Below, piece after piece: positions 31,334-42,582 of a stretch of 64,000 bases of DNA; the first letter of the stretch is position 1, and each line of letters opens with the position of its first letter. The stretch is from Apodemus sylvaticus (Eukaryota; Chordata; Mammalia; Rodentia; Muridae), in the NCBI RefSeq assembly GCF_947179515.1, contig NC_067481.1:5101570-5165569 (forward strand), written 5' to 3'. The position numbers were made by a program, and so were the translations under genes. Under the pieces are notes generated by a model that had not been told where the DNA came from, ran no database searches, and worked only from the letters and a program-made list of their open reading frames with translations.

Positions 31334-32499
31334 GGAGTGCACCCGCACTGATCCTCCTCCTGTCTTCCCCTTCAGTGCCCTCAATGCTTAGGCCGTGGGC
31401 CTGGCGGAGGAGAGGAAAGTGAGATGGGGGAGCAGCTCCTGGCCTCCCTGTGGCTGTGTGCACAGGAGGTGTTTCCAGATTCTTCCAACGCCACAGCCAC
31501 ATGGAGGGAGGGGCAGAGCGAGGGCCCCCACTGCTCTCCCGCTGGCCCCAAACCCTGCAAATGGAAGAATTTCAAAAGCTGGAGGAGGTTAGAAAGGGAA
31601 AGGGTGGCCCTCCCCACTGGTCCTTGTGTTTTCTCTCCCCTTCTGCGCCCTTCTCCCGCCTCCACCCAAGCTTGCTTTGCGGTAGGTATTGTCTCTTCTT
31701 GCATCTTGGCTTTGGTTCTGAAGCCAGGAAAAGGCTCCCGGATCACACCTGACCTCTTCATAGAATCTACTGTTCTCAGTAGACAGTCTACCCAGGAACC
31801 TTTATGGGTCCTGGTCTTCCCCACCCCCTCAGAGACCCACACAGCCCATGTGGACCATGCAGGCTCAGAGCAAAACTGGGCACCAGCATGGTGGTCCCCA
31901 GCACACAGGCGCCCCGTGGGAAGCCACGCCCCACGGGAAGCCACGCCCCGCAGGTCAGCCCCTGCGGGCTCTCCTTTGACTGAGTTTATTTCCTTCCAAT
32001 CAAGTGCAGAAAGGCCCACTCTCCCTCTGCACAGCAGTCCTTGGCATTGACGAGCCCTCCTGCTGCCAGGGATGGAGCCAACGGTACAGGAAGGAGGCTG
32101 GGTGGAGCAGTGGGCAGAGGTACACACTCTCACACCCGACAGGAACCACCGAGCCCGTGGGAAGGCTTCCAGACGGTCAAGGGCCTTGTTTCACTCCCTC
32201 AGACCTGGAAAGCCGGCACCTGGGACTGCTAGCTTAGAGGGTTTTGTTTTTTTGGTTTTTTTAATAGAACTTCTGTAGAACAAGACAATGACTTAAGCTC
32301 TGATGAATGCTATGTTAATGAGGATCCGCATGGGACCCCAGGGGTGCTGGGAAGACTGTCTGTGCAGGGGACCTGGAGGAGGGATGTGTAACCGCCCTCA
32401 CTGGGCTTCTCAAGGAGGTGGAGAGGGTGATCAGGGAGGTTCACCTGGCCGCACTTTAAAGCTCGGAGCCCCTTTCCAGAGGAGGCGAGTGGAGCAGGG
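31334..32499. other. No gene recognised; GC-rich
   Basis: About 1.2 kb of GC-rich single-copy-looking DNA. It is open on both strands (for example 250 codons at 32,133-31,381 minus) without domains. A 17-nt unit GGGAAGCCACGCCCCAC repeats twice at about 31,918-31,952. Confidence 0.55.
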
Positions 32500-32850
32500 A
32501 ACAGCGCGGGGAGGAGAAGAGGAGGGGGAGGAGGGGAGAGAGGAGGAAGAGGAGGGGAGGGAAGAGGAAGAGGAGGGGGAGGAGGGGAGAGAGAGGGAAG
32601 GAGGGGAGGAGGGGAGAGATGAGGAAGAGGAGGGGAGGGAGGAGGAAGAGGAGGGGGAGGAGGGGAGAGAGAGGGGAGGAGGAGAGGAGGAAGGGAAGGA
32701 GAGAAGGAGGAGGGGAGGAGGGGAGGGAGGAGAAGAGGGGGGAGGAGGAAGGGAAGGAAAGGAGGAGAGGGAGGGGAAGGAGAGGACAGGGATGGGAAGG
32801 AGGGGAGGGGAGGGAGGGGGAAGGAGAGGAGGGGGAGGAGGAGGATGGCC
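32500..32850 (+). repeat. Long purine tract (GGA/GGAG)n
   Basis: About 350 nt of almost only G and A on the plus strand, in GAGGAGG, GGGGAGG and GAGAGAG units. It is a homopurine-homopyrimidine stretch with triplex and quadruplex potential. The long translations are Glu/Gly/Arg low complexity. Confidence 0.97.
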
Positions 32851-33293
32851 AAGATGCCATCTTCTCTCGATCTGACACGGGACTTGGAAACTACTCTGCC
32901 CTCTCTGAAATGGCTGTGCTGAAAGCCAGACCGGGAGGCCACAGAGAGCCCTGCGGCCCTCCTGGCCCTCCTCACACCTTCTGTCCACAGTTTGAGCCTC
33001 GCTCGACCTTGAGTGGAGAGTCCTCAACTGCCGAAGGCAGATTGTTCTTCAAGATATTTTGCAGAAGCCACTCGAAACCCTCCTCTCCAGCTCCCCAGGG
33101 GGAGGAGACGCTGACAGTGGAACATCTGCTGAACAAAAATGGCGGTTTGAGGAGAAACGGGAGAGTGAGCCTGAAAATGAGAGGGAAGCTTTGTGTGATG
33201 CCCAGGCTGCTCCTAAGTGGCCTTGATATTGTCACATCCTCAGGCCAGGTGGCACGGTGCACACCCGCTTGAGGTTGTTTTCAGCAAATGATA

Positions 33294-33325
<32 letters not shown>

Positions 33326-33467
33326 CCGATTCCGGGTTAGAGGCGTGGAAGGACGCGTAGTTTAATAGTAAAGCCATGCATTAGCTTTAGTCATGAAGGC
33401 TAGTTGCATGGGAAATGCAAGGCATGCTGAGGTTGGTTATATTGCTCTCTTAAGGCTGGGTAAACTA
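32851..33467. other. No gene; short (CA)n
   Basis: Single-copy-looking sequence. (CA)n lies at 33,298-33,327. Confidence 0.6.
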
Positions 33468-33650
33468 TTTTTTAATTAATTAATTTTTTTATGTATGTGA
33501 GTACACTGTAATTGTCTCCAGACACACTAGAAGAGGACATCAGATCTCATTACAGATGGCTGTGAGCCACCATGTAGTTACTGGGAATTGAACTCAGGAC
33601 CTCTGGAAGAGTAATCAGTGCTCTTAACTGCTGAGCCATCTCTCCAGCCC
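33468..33650 (-). mobile_element. B2 SINE
   Basis: Antisense, full length (GGGCTGGAGAGATGGCTCAG on the minus strand at the 33,650 end). Confidence 0.95.
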
Positions 33651-34269
33651 AAGGCCAATTAAACCTAAACTGGCCAAGCACACAGTAGGACAGCTGGTCA
33701 AGCGCATGATCCTACATGATCCCAGAGCATATGAACAGCCTGGTGGCAGAGACTGGCAAAGGTTCAGTCTCTGGGGGTGACAGATACTCTCACAAAAAGA
33801 TATGACTGCAGTAGCCCAGGCTGACCTCAAACTCTCCAGCCTCCTCCCCTAGCGGCCCCAGGGCTGGATTCCCTGCCCCACCAGCCTAGTTCCCTTTGCT
33901 CCGTTTGATCTGAGTGTGAGCTGTGGAACTGAGCCTCGGCTCCTCCGAGGTCTGTTTGCTTATTAGGGTTCTTTCATCCACATCTAAACAGTGCCAGGCA
34001 TTTCCTGAGCGTTGAACTGCTTGTTTTATGCGCTGGTGCAACCGGGCCACGCGATTCCCAGATATCCAGCTGAACAGTCTGGCGTTTCTGTCAGGCTGCC
34101 TTAGGATGGTGTGACACACTGCCCTCTCTAACAGAACCAGGCTCTGCCCCAGCAGCTGAAGGCCGCCCTGGAAGGAAAGGAAAGCCTCCCACAGGAAAAG
34201 AACGGATTCCTCAAGCAAGACATCTGGGAAGCAGAATCAATGGATTCCTCAGGTATAGAAGGACAGACA
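33651..34269. other. No gene recognised
   Basis: Single-copy-looking sequence with a short B1-like scrap near 33,810-33,845. Confidence 0.55.
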
Positions 34270-34435
34270 GATGGGGGGGGGGGGGGGTCAAAGACATTTG
34301 TTCCTGCAGAGGACTGGAATCTGGTTCCCAGAACTCCCGAGCAGCTCACAACCCACTGTAACTGTGGATTCGGGAGATGCCACACCCTCTCCTGACATGC
34401 ACATGATACCTCCACAGGGGCTTAACATTGACATA
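34270..34435 (+). mobile_element. B3-like SINE remnant after a G13 run
   Basis: A run of thirteen or more G (about 34,273-34,288), then GGACTGGAATCTGGTTCCCA and CTCACAACCCACTGTAACTG. Confidence 0.6.
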
Positions 34436-34550
34436 CATGAAACAGATTTTTCCTGTCCTTGGATTGACTTGTCCTCTGTGTGTCATGACTGCTGGCTTTG
34501 AGATGAAAACATTGGCTGTCTGCTCTTAGGTCTCCATGTGGATGATTTTT

Positions 34551-34708
34551 TGTTTTTGTTTTTGTTTTTTTGAGACAGGGTTTCTCTGTATAGCCCTGGC
34601 TGTCCTGGAACTCACTCTGTAGACCAGGCTGGCCTTGAACTCAGAGATCTGCCTGCCTCTGCCTCCCAAGTACTGGGATTAAAGGTGTGCGCCACCACCG
34701 CCCGGCCA
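34551..34708 (-). mobile_element. B1 SINE with 10-bp target-site duplication
   Basis: Antisense B1. GATGATTTTT flanks it at 34,541-34,550 and 34,709-34,718. Confidence 0.95.
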
Positions 34709-34718
34709 GATGATTTTT

Positions 34719-35275
34719 AATTAGGCTGTCATGAGCCAGTTTCACCACAGACACCCTCATGTACAGGGGTAAAGAGTATAGGTATATAATTTCAAGAAAT
34801 TTAAATCATCTTTTAAAATAGTATACGTGTGTGCATGTGTATCCCCACATGTGTTCATGCGTGTGTTTGGCGGGACTCTGTCCCGCAGTGGGGCAGGTCG
34901 TGGGCGAATCTGACATATTGGATGGCTCCACTGTTTTGCCTGCATGGCTCCCATTCTTGCTTCCAAGCTCATCTGCTCTGCTGTTGCCCCTGCTGATTCC
35001 TCCATCCACCTAGCACTGGCTTCTTTGGGTTTCAGTCGATGACTGAAGACCGGAAGTTCTGCAGCAATCCTCCCAGCCTTCTGCACCAGGAGTGACTGAG
35101 GCACCCAGTCTTGTGAGCTGAGCAGCTGTGGGGCTGAAGGCGATGCCACATTGTCCCACTGCTGAGGTACCAGCCTCCATCACTGACCCACCGTCTGGGA
35201 GCTTCTCAGCCCCTTTGGTGTGAGTCAGCCATCCTTGGACTACTGAGACTGTGTGTCGTAAACCGATCTAATCGT
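34719..35275. other. No gene recognised
   Basis: Single-copy-looking sequence. No supported feature. Confidence 0.55.
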
Positions 35276-35740
35276 GTTACTTTCCTGTTGCTGTGATAAG
35301 ATAGCATGGCCAAAGGCAACTTAAGGAGGTCTCATGCTTACAATTAGCTCCAAAGTTGATTATTTATTTTGGCTTATGGTTCCAGAGGGCTAGAGTCATA
35401 CGGAAGGGAAGACCATGCCCAACTTGCAAGTGATGGGGATACAGGGAGTGTGCTGCCACACCCACGGAACACTGGGGGCTGAGCCAAGAGTCACATGCAC
35501 GGACTCTACCACTGAACCTCATCCTGGACCTAATGCCAGTTTAAACACAGTTTCTAAAGACTTTCCAGCCCAAATCTCCATGTCGTCTGTAGGGCTCCTT
35601 CTCAGGCTTTGTCCCTCTTTCTCCTCCACACCAGACTCCCATTCCCTCCTCTTACAGCTCATTCTGACAGGGCTGGTCCCTTTGCTGCCACAGTCCTGGG
35701 TGCCAGCTCTATTGGAACCTGCGACACCCTAGACAGACAG
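35276..35740 (+). mobile_element. Dispersed repeat, 5' part (same family as 40,381)
   Basis: TTTCCTGTTGCTGTGATAAG, CATGGCCAAAGGCAACTTAA and TGGCTTATGGTTCCAGAGGG. It degrades into unassigned sequence. Confidence 0.55.
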
Positions 35741-36717
35741 CCATCCTTTTCCCGTTAGACCAAAGGCCTCTGGAGATGACAAGCCCATCCTTGATATCCA
35801 GATTCCCAACAGAGTCTCAAAACCAAATTATTTAGTAACTGCTTGAGCAAAGGGTCAGAGGTCAGCAATGGGAATGGCCCGATGAGAGACCCTGCCAGAG
35901 GCGGATCACACCATCTACCCAACTACCAGCTGGGGTGCTAAACTCGGAGTCCGGGAGGCACTGCGTGACTGCCAGGAGCCAGTACAGGGGGTTGGGGGAA
36001 ACGTGGCCTTTAAATTAACCTTTTGGATTCTGGAAAGTGGCTTCCACACAACCGAGACACTTTCATGAACTGGAGCCGAGTGGGGGAGGGGTGGCAAATA
36101 CCAACCCTTGGAACAGGATGGAGGAAGCTATTAAGCTGCACATTTGTTCAAAGAGAGATAAAGACTACAAAGAATTACAAGAAACCCCCTAAATTACAAG
36201 TGTGGGTTTCAGTAATTGCTAAATTACAGAGCTCTGACTTTATTAGACACACACCCCCTCTGCTTCCACAGTTGCCAGGGCCTGCCTTGAACTGACAAAA
36301 GCCAGAACATTCTGGAGGAATCTGGGCAGGGAGTCAACAGAGGCCCCCATTACAATGGAGGCCAAGACACAGAGATCAGGGCCAGGTTTTTGGTAGTGAA
36401 TCCCTCGGAGTCTCCAGGGGAGCCGTGTAGCCCGTGACTGCCCAGGTAGATGCTGACTAGCTCGGGGATTTGATGTATTTTGAACTCATTAGATCAGCAG
36501 TTGCTTGCAGCCAGTGGAGTTGGGTTGGGGAGGGGAGGAGGGGGGGTGAATTTTCAAGGTCATCATAAGGTCTTCTGGGCAGACAGTGTGAACAGGATGA
36601 CCCTAGCATGCCTTTCACCGTCCACATCTGTAACATCTGAGGAGTTCACACCATCTCTCTACAACGACCCCGTGTGGCTATCCCAGCTTCCAGGAACCGA
36701 TCACATCCTCTGTGGCA
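35741..36717. promoter_or_regulatory. Single-copy region with a candidate conserved block (about 36,000-36,260)
   Basis: 36,000-36,260 is repeat-free and A/T-rich (CTTTAAATTAACCTTTTGG, CAGTAATTGCTAAATTACAG). The rest shows no feature. Weak call. Confidence 0.25.
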
Positions 36718-37529
36718 GTCACTGTTCTGTTGCTGTGGAGAGAGCATGACCAAGGTGACTTACAGAATAGAATGTTTATTTGGAAGCTTGCTTTACGGTT
36801 TCAGAGGGTGAATCTGGGGCTCTTATGGTGACAGGCAGGCGACAGGCAGGCATGGTGCTGGAGCAGCAGGGAGAACTGACATCAGTTCCACAAGCAGCAG
36901 GAGTCAGAGAGGAGGAGGGAGAGATGAGGGGAGGGAGGGGGGAGAGAGAAAGAGGGAACTGGAAGTATCATGGGATTTAAAACCTCAAAGCTCACCCTCA
37001 GGGACACACCTCCTCCAACAAGGCCAGACCTCCTGTCTTAGGGTTTCTATTCCTGCACAACCATCATGACCAAGAAGCAAGTTGGGGAGGAAAGGGTTTA
37101 TTCAGCTTACACTTCCACATTGCTGTTCATCACCAAAGGGAGTCAGGACTGGAACTCAAGCAGGTTAGGAAGCAGGAGCTGATGCAGAGGCCATGGGGGG
37201 ATGTTTCTTACTGGCTTGCTTCCCCTGGCTTGCTCAGCCTGCTCTCTTATAGAACCCAGGACTACCAGCCCAGGGATGGCACCACCCACAAGGGGCCCTC
37301 CCCCTTTAATCACTAATTGAGAAAATGCTTTATAGCTGGATCTCATGGAGGTACTTCCTCACCTGAAGCTCCTTTCCCTATGATAACTCCAGCTTGAGTC
37401 AAGTTGACACACAAAACCAGTCAGTACACCTCCTAAGCCTTCCCAAACAGTCCCACCAACTGTGAACCAAACATTTAAATATATGCGCCAATGGGGCTGT
37501 TTCCATCCAAAGCACCACACCCTCCAGGC
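36718..37529 (+). mobile_element. Dispersed repeat A split by insertion of repeat B
   Basis: The 5' part is 36,718-37,034 (TGTTCTGTTGCTGTGGAGAG, GCATGACCAAGGTGACTTAC). The 3' part is 37,428-37,529 (ACCTCCTAAGCCTTCCCAAA). Together they follow the order of the copy at 40,381-40,705. Confidence 0.75.
37035..37427 (+). mobile_element. Dispersed repeat B inserted in repeat A, with short duplication
   Basis: GGGTTTCTATTCCTGCACAA to AAGTTGACACACAAAACCAG, about 393 nt. ACCTCCT lies at 37,028-37,034 and 37,428-37,434. Possibly a nonautonomous DNA element; family not certain. Confidence 0.75.
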
Positions 37530-37904
37530 TTCTGACACGGCCCTGCAGGTAAATACATTCCATCCACGTGAGAGTTTCTGGCAACGTCCACTTCTCTCCC
37601 CACACCAACTTCAGGGAGAGACCTGATCCTACCTTCAAATCACTCGTAGCCAACAACAAAGCTAATCAGAGGCTTATTTTCCATTCCCCCCCCCCCCAAG
37701 TCGTGATTTGGGGACAAAGAAATAAGTTGCAGGACATGCCAAAGAGCTAGAAAACCTGATCATGAGAAAAACTTTCATCAGGAAATGGTAGGGATGTGGG
37801 GATTATTAGTCAACATTAATTTCCCTTTTCATTGCTGTGATAAAATACCCAGCAGATGGAACCAAAAGGAGGAAAAGTTTCTTTTGACTCAGTTTAAGAT
37901 GTCT
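37530..37904. other. No gene; repeat A fragment
   Basis: Single-copy-looking DNA with a piece of repeat A at 37,826-37,895 (CATTGCTGTGATAAAATACC). Confidence 0.55.
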
Positions 37905-38030
37905 GTCATAGCAGTGGGGGTACACAGCTTTAATCCCAGCACTCAGACGTCAGAGGCAGGTGGATCTCTGTGAGTTTGAGGACAGCCTGGTCTACAGAGA
38001 GAGCTCCAGGACAACCAGGGCTACATAATA
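37905..38030 (+). mobile_element. B1 SINE, older
   Basis: GTCATAGCAGTGGGGGTACA, CTTTAATCCCAGCACTCAGA and AACCAGGGCTACATAATA. Confidence 0.9.
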
Positions 38031-38032
38031 TA

Positions 38033-38091
<59 letters not shown>
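38031..38091 (+). repeat. (AAAT)n microsatellite
   Basis: About 15 AAAT units between a B1 and a B2. Confidence 0.97.
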
Positions 38092-38094
38092 GAG

Positions 38095-38280
38095 GACTGG
38101 AGAGATGGCTCAGTGGTTAAGAGCACTGTCTACTCTTCGAAAGGCCCTGAGTTCAAATCCTAGCAACCACATGGTGGATCACAACCATCCGTAATGAGAT
38201 CTGACGCCCTCTTCTGGTGTGTCTGAAGACAGCTACAGTGTACTTACATATAACGATAAATACATCTTAATAAATAAGCA
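38095..38280 (+). mobile_element. B2 SINE
   Basis: GGACTGGAGAGATGGCTCAG to GATAAATACATC. Nearly full length. Confidence 0.95.
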
Positions 38281-38847
38281 GGTTCTCATGGTGGGGAAGA
38301 CATGGCTGTGCGTGGGAGGAGGGCTCCTGGTGGCCAGGGAGAGGGGGCAGCTGTTATGTGGGGCAGAATAAGAGCTGTGGCCCACCCCTCCAGCTAGCTC
38401 CCACTTCCCAAACCTTCCTCGACCCCCCCCCCCCAGAATAGCGCTCTAGTTGACAACTAAGCACTCAAGCGCAGGAGCCTGTGGCGCATGGACGTTCAAA
38501 CCGAAACAGACAAGGTCTTAGCTCACTGAAGTAATACAAATATGTGAAAAGACCTATCGGGTGGAACAGTGGGAAGAGGACAAGTCTTCATGTGAACAGA
38601 TGGGAATTTCAACAGAGATAGAAACATCTGAATAGCTAGAGAAGCCGGGCTATGGCTCCGGGGAGGTTGTTTGCCTACCATGTATTATAAAGGCTCCAGA
38701 CTCCCTGCTCAGCATGGCAAAATAGACAAACAGATCCTAAGTCCCCATACCCATCCTCCCCAGCAGCCCCTGGCAGCCACCAACCCAAGGACAAGAAGTC
38801 CTACAGATTCAGCCACAGGGCACCACAGCTCTGTAAAGAGAGACAAA
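38281..38847. other. No gene; C-run and ID-like scrap
   Basis: A C run lies at about 38,424-38,434. 38,645-38,710 is weakly ID-like (GGCTATGGCTCCGGGGAGG, TTGCCTACCATG). The rest is single copy. Confidence 0.5.
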
Positions 38848-39020
38848 GGTATCCGGGTGGTGGTGGCACACACCTTTAATCCCAGCACTTGGGAGGCAGA
38901 GGCAGGTGGATTTCTGAGTTCGAGGCCAACCTGGTCTACAGAGTGAGTTCCAGGACAGCCAGGGCTACACAGAGAAACCCTGTCTTGAAAACAAAACAAA
39001 ACAAAACAAAAAACAAAAAA
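38848..39020 (+). mobile_element. B1 SINE
   Basis: ATCCGGGTGGTGGTGGCACA to an (AAAAC)n tail. Confidence 0.95.
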
Positions 39021-39111
39021 GAGAGGCAAAGGCAGAAGTCATGTGACAAGCCTGTCCCCAAGTCCATTACAGAGTCCATACTAGCAAAATCCTAGTTCTG
39101 AGCCGTGCCCA

Positions 39112-39172
39112 CCTTGGTGGGGATGGGGGGGACGGGGGTGGGGATGGGGGTTGGGATTGGGGTGGGGTGACA
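39112..39172 (+). repeat. G-rich repeat with quadruplex potential
   Basis: GGTGGGGATGGGGGGGACGG, followed by further GGGGTGGGGAT and GGGGTTGGGATT units: more than six runs of three or more G in 60 nt. Confidence 0.9.
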
Positions 39173-39235
39173 GTGCTTCCAGGACTCCTGAGCATCTCGG
39201 CCTGGACTCAGTCCCGCAGAAGGACCCTTCTACAG

Positions 39236-39637
39236 AGCTGTACGGGCTGGATTTATGTGTCAACTTGACACAGGCTGGAGTTATCACAGAGAAAGGAGCT
39301 TCAGTTGAGGAAATGCCTCCATGAGATCCAGCTGTGGAGCATTTTCTCAATTAGTGATCAAGGGGGGAGGGCCCCTTGTGGGTGGTACCATCACTGGGCT
39401 GATAGTCTTGGGTTCCATAAGAGAGCAGGCTGAGTAAGCCAGGGGAAGCAAGCCAGTAAGAAACATCCCTCCATGGCCTCTGCATCAGCTCTTGCTTCCT
39501 GCCCTGCTTGAGTTCCAGTCCTGACTTCCTTTAGTGATGAACAGCAGCATGGAAGTGTAAGCTGAATAAACCCTTTCCTCCCCAACTTGCTTCTTGGTCA
39601 TGATGTTTGTGCAGGAATAGAAACCTGCCTAAGACAA
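39236..39637 (-). mobile_element. Dispersed repeat B, second copy (inverted)
   Basis: The same element as 37,035-37,427 in the opposite orientation (TGTGTCAACTTGACACAGGC to GCAGGAATAGAAACCTGCCT). Few differences by eye. Confidence 0.85.
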
Positions 39638-39894
39638 GAACTAAAGCCATTTTTCTTTGGGGACATGTGTTTCTTTCCGGTATGGGGCTCAGGTGAAGGT
39701 AACCAGGGAGACAGACGAGGCCATGGGGCTGCTCTGGGTGGCAGGGCTGACTAAAGAGCGCAGTGCTGATACCCCTGGCACCCAAGAGAAACAGGAAGAA
39801 GGGGAGGGAGAGGGAGGGACAGAAAGGTGGAAGAGCAGGCAGTGGCATTGTGGGTAAAGATATCTTAGAGAAGCTCTCTGGCATCCAGGCCCCT
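39638..39894. other. No gene recognised
   Basis: Single-copy-looking sequence. Confidence 0.5.
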
Positions 39895-40015
39895 CCAAGT
39901 GATGGTTTTTTAATTCAAGCAGACAGATCAAGAACCATTTACTTTGGGCAGCCTTAATTATTCATGCCCTATTTCCTTCAGATTATTTATAAGCACCTTC
40001 TATGAAAGGAAAGGA
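39895..40015. promoter_or_regulatory. Candidate conserved non-coding element
   Basis: Repeat-free and A/T-rich: GGTTTTTTAATTCAAGC, CAGCCTTAATTATTCATGCC and CAGATTATTTATAAGC. Homeodomain-type motifs. Inference from texture. Confidence 0.4.
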
Positions 40016-40380
40016 AGATGATCTCCCCCCTCCCCCGCACTGTGCTCAGTGTCCATTCAGTTACAACTTGTATGAGGCCCAGGGGCATTCTGGGTACTCA
40101 GGAGCTGTGCTGGGTGCAGAAAGATCCTACTAGCAATGGTGACAATGTTCCTGTGGCCTAGGAAACTGTGTTTCAGATGTGACCTGGGTCCATCTGATCC
40201 CACAGAGCAGGACAGTGCTGCCGTGCTTCTCTAGTGTGTAAGGGAAAGTCTTCCGGGGCAGAAGAAAGGGTGATATTGTGATGGAGAGAGACCCGAATCT
40301 AGTGTGGGTTGGCGCAAGCTCCACGTGGCTCTGGGCTTAGTGCAGAATCTGTCCTGCCACGGGCTTGTGGCTTGGCTGTG
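40016..40380. other. No gene recognised
   Basis: Single-copy-looking sequence. Confidence 0.5.
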
Positions 40381-40705
40381 TCTTAGTTACTTTTCTACTG
40401 TTGTGATAAAGCACCATGACCAAGGCAACTCACAGAGGCGCTTATGTGGGCTTTGTATGCTAGAGGGTAAGAATCCATCACAGCCGGGAGGTAAGCGGCA
40501 GACACGGTGGCTGGAGCAGAAGCTGAGGGCTCTCATCTTAAGCCGTAGGCAGGAAGCAGAGAGTGCACTGGGAACGGTGTGTGTGTCTTTTGAAACCTCA
40601 AAACCCTTCTCTAACAATATACTTCCTCCAGCAAGGCCACCAACTGAGGATCAAGTATTCAAATGACCAAGACTATTGGGGGACGTCTCATTCAAACCCT
40701 CATAG
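40381..40705 (+). mobile_element. Dispersed repeat A, near-complete copy
   Basis: CTTAGTTACTTTTCTACTGT, TGATAAAGCACCATGACCAA, CTTCCTCCAGCAAGGCCACC and TCATTCAAACCCTCATAG. Confidence 0.75.
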
Positions 40706-41439
40706 AAATGTTCTCCTCACGCTCACAGGAAGTGGCTTGCTTCCTGGCGCACTGTTCAGTGGTGGAACTTCAACCCTTAGGACAGACAAGGCTGGTTCCC
40801 AAGGGCCCTGGCCTAGCAGCTGACAGGTGGATTCATCGGTTCGTGATGGGGCCAGAAGGGTAGAAAGCAGGGATTTGGAAGCTGGTTGCAGGGAGTAGTA
40901 GATCGCTGGGGTTATGCCTTTGAAGGTAGGCCTTGTCTCTCCTCTGTGCCTTCCTCTGCTTCCTGGTTACAATGAGGGGAGTAGCTTTCTCTGCCTTCCG
41001 CCATGAGGTTCCTGCCTTACCACTGAGCCCAAAAGCAAAGCAGCCAGTGAACTGTGGCTTGACACCTCCGACCTGTGAGCCAAAATACATCTTTCCCCCT
41101 TGAAACTGTTTTTCTCAGACTCAGGTTCCTTCCTCATTCTCCCATATCAAACAATGCCTAAGTGGCCATGTCCCTGTTGGTGGGACAGAGCTTGTCCAAG
41201 GCCACACAGCAGAAAGAGACACTCACCCCACTTCCACTCTGCCCTCTAAGTCACACTGATAGGGAAGGGACCCTCCTGCACTGCTGAGGGTCGTCTGTCC
41301 ACTGGCCCAGCCTGAGCTCACGCCTCCAGGAATTCTTCTGTATGCAGTCTAGGAAGGGCGCCCCTGGGGTCCTTATGTGGATCCAAGTTCAAGGCTTAGG
41401 GTTGAATCTACGTGGGGAAGTAATTTTGTGCCTCAGTCC
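40706..41439. other. No gene recognised
   Basis: Single-copy-looking sequence with overlapping short frames. No supported feature. Confidence 0.55.
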
Positions 41440-41620
41440 TTCTTGTCTTGCTGCTATGACAAAAATACACACTCCAAGAAACCTTAGGAAAGGAGGGTTG
41501 ACTTCGGCCCACTTTTGAGGGGTGACAGTCTATCATGATGGAAGGAGACCGAGCGGATGGGCACGTGGCGCTCACAGGCAGGAAGTGGAGCGAGGAATGC
41601 TGGTCCTTTCTTTCTTTTTT

Positions 41621-41668
<48 letters not shown>

Positions 41669-41805
41669 TTTAAAATCATTCAAGGACCCTTGTCCATGGA
41701 GTGTCACTGTCCACATCCTGGGAATGTGCTTATAAACACTGCCAGACGTGTCTCCTAGGTGGTCCCACATCCAGTTGACAGTGGGAACTAACCATCACAC
41801 CTCTG
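41440..41805 (+). mobile_element. Repeat A-like fragment with (TTTC)n
   Basis: TTGCTGCTATGACAAAAATA, CAGTCTATCATGATGGAAGG and the end CAGTTGACAGTGGGAACTAA. A (TTTC)n microsatellite of about 14 units lies at 41,608-41,670. Confidence 0.6.
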
Positions 41806-42409
41806 AGCTAAAACGCATTGTCAGCATGCAGGTGCTCACTCTGAAGGAGGCTCTGGCTGTCCCTGAGCCAGGAAGGGAAGCCTGGATAGGAGCAGAGGAA
41901 GTATAGAGAATTATGGCTATTTTATCATTGTACCACGTACCTGATGTAAGCAACTCAAGGGAGGATTTTTTTTTTAATGGCTCGTGGTTGATGGCAACAC
42001 GGTCCATCATGTTAGGAAGGCTTGTGCTGCAGCTTCCTCAAATCTCTATAGATCAGAACAGTCAGGCAGGAAGACGAGCCAGCCTGTCTCCACACCCAAA
42101 AGGCGCCATAACCTCTCAGAACAGCGCCACCTGCTGGAGGACAGGTGTTCCAACAGACGAACCTGTGAGGGACATGTCACATTCAAACTTTAGCAGGCAG
42201 GAGGAAGGACGGGAGCTTCCCCTGAGGGAACCTCCTGTCTCACGCTCTAAAGAGACTCCCTGTTTGGACTTCTGGATGCAGAGACAAAAGGATCCTGACA
42301 GTTCACTGACTAATCAAAATGGTCTAATCAAAATGGCAAGCTTCTGGTGCAGTGAGAGACCTGTCACAAGGCCATAAGAGAGAGACGCTGGATCTCCTGC
42401 TCTGTCCTC
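41806..42409. other. No gene; diverged repeat A-like middle
   Basis: 41,970-42,190 recalls repeat A (GATGGCAACACGGTCCATCA, CAGCGCCACCTGCTGGAGGA). Otherwise unassigned. Confidence 0.45.
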
Positions 42410-42582
42410 TCTTCATGTGCACCATGAGTACACACACTCACACGCATGCATGCAACACACACACTCTGCGTGCAGGCATGCATACACACATACATGCATG
42501 TATACATTTTTATTTTTATATTTTATTATATATTATATTTTTATTATTTTAATATATCATATTTTTATATTTTATATTTTAA
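42410..42582 (+). repeat. CA-rich and extreme A/T tract
   Basis: CACACA/CATGCA units to 42,505, then a T/A-only-like stretch (TTTTATATTTTATTATATAT) to 42,580. Confidence 0.9.

Noticed and set aside
31381..32133. 250-codon open frame on the minus strand
   Set aside because: No recognisable domain, overlapped by long frames on the plus strand in GC-rich DNA, and no splice or promoter context. Probably chance.
32303..33272. Long Glu/Gly/Arg and Pro/Ser frames on both strands
   Set aside because: Translations of the purine tract; low complexity.
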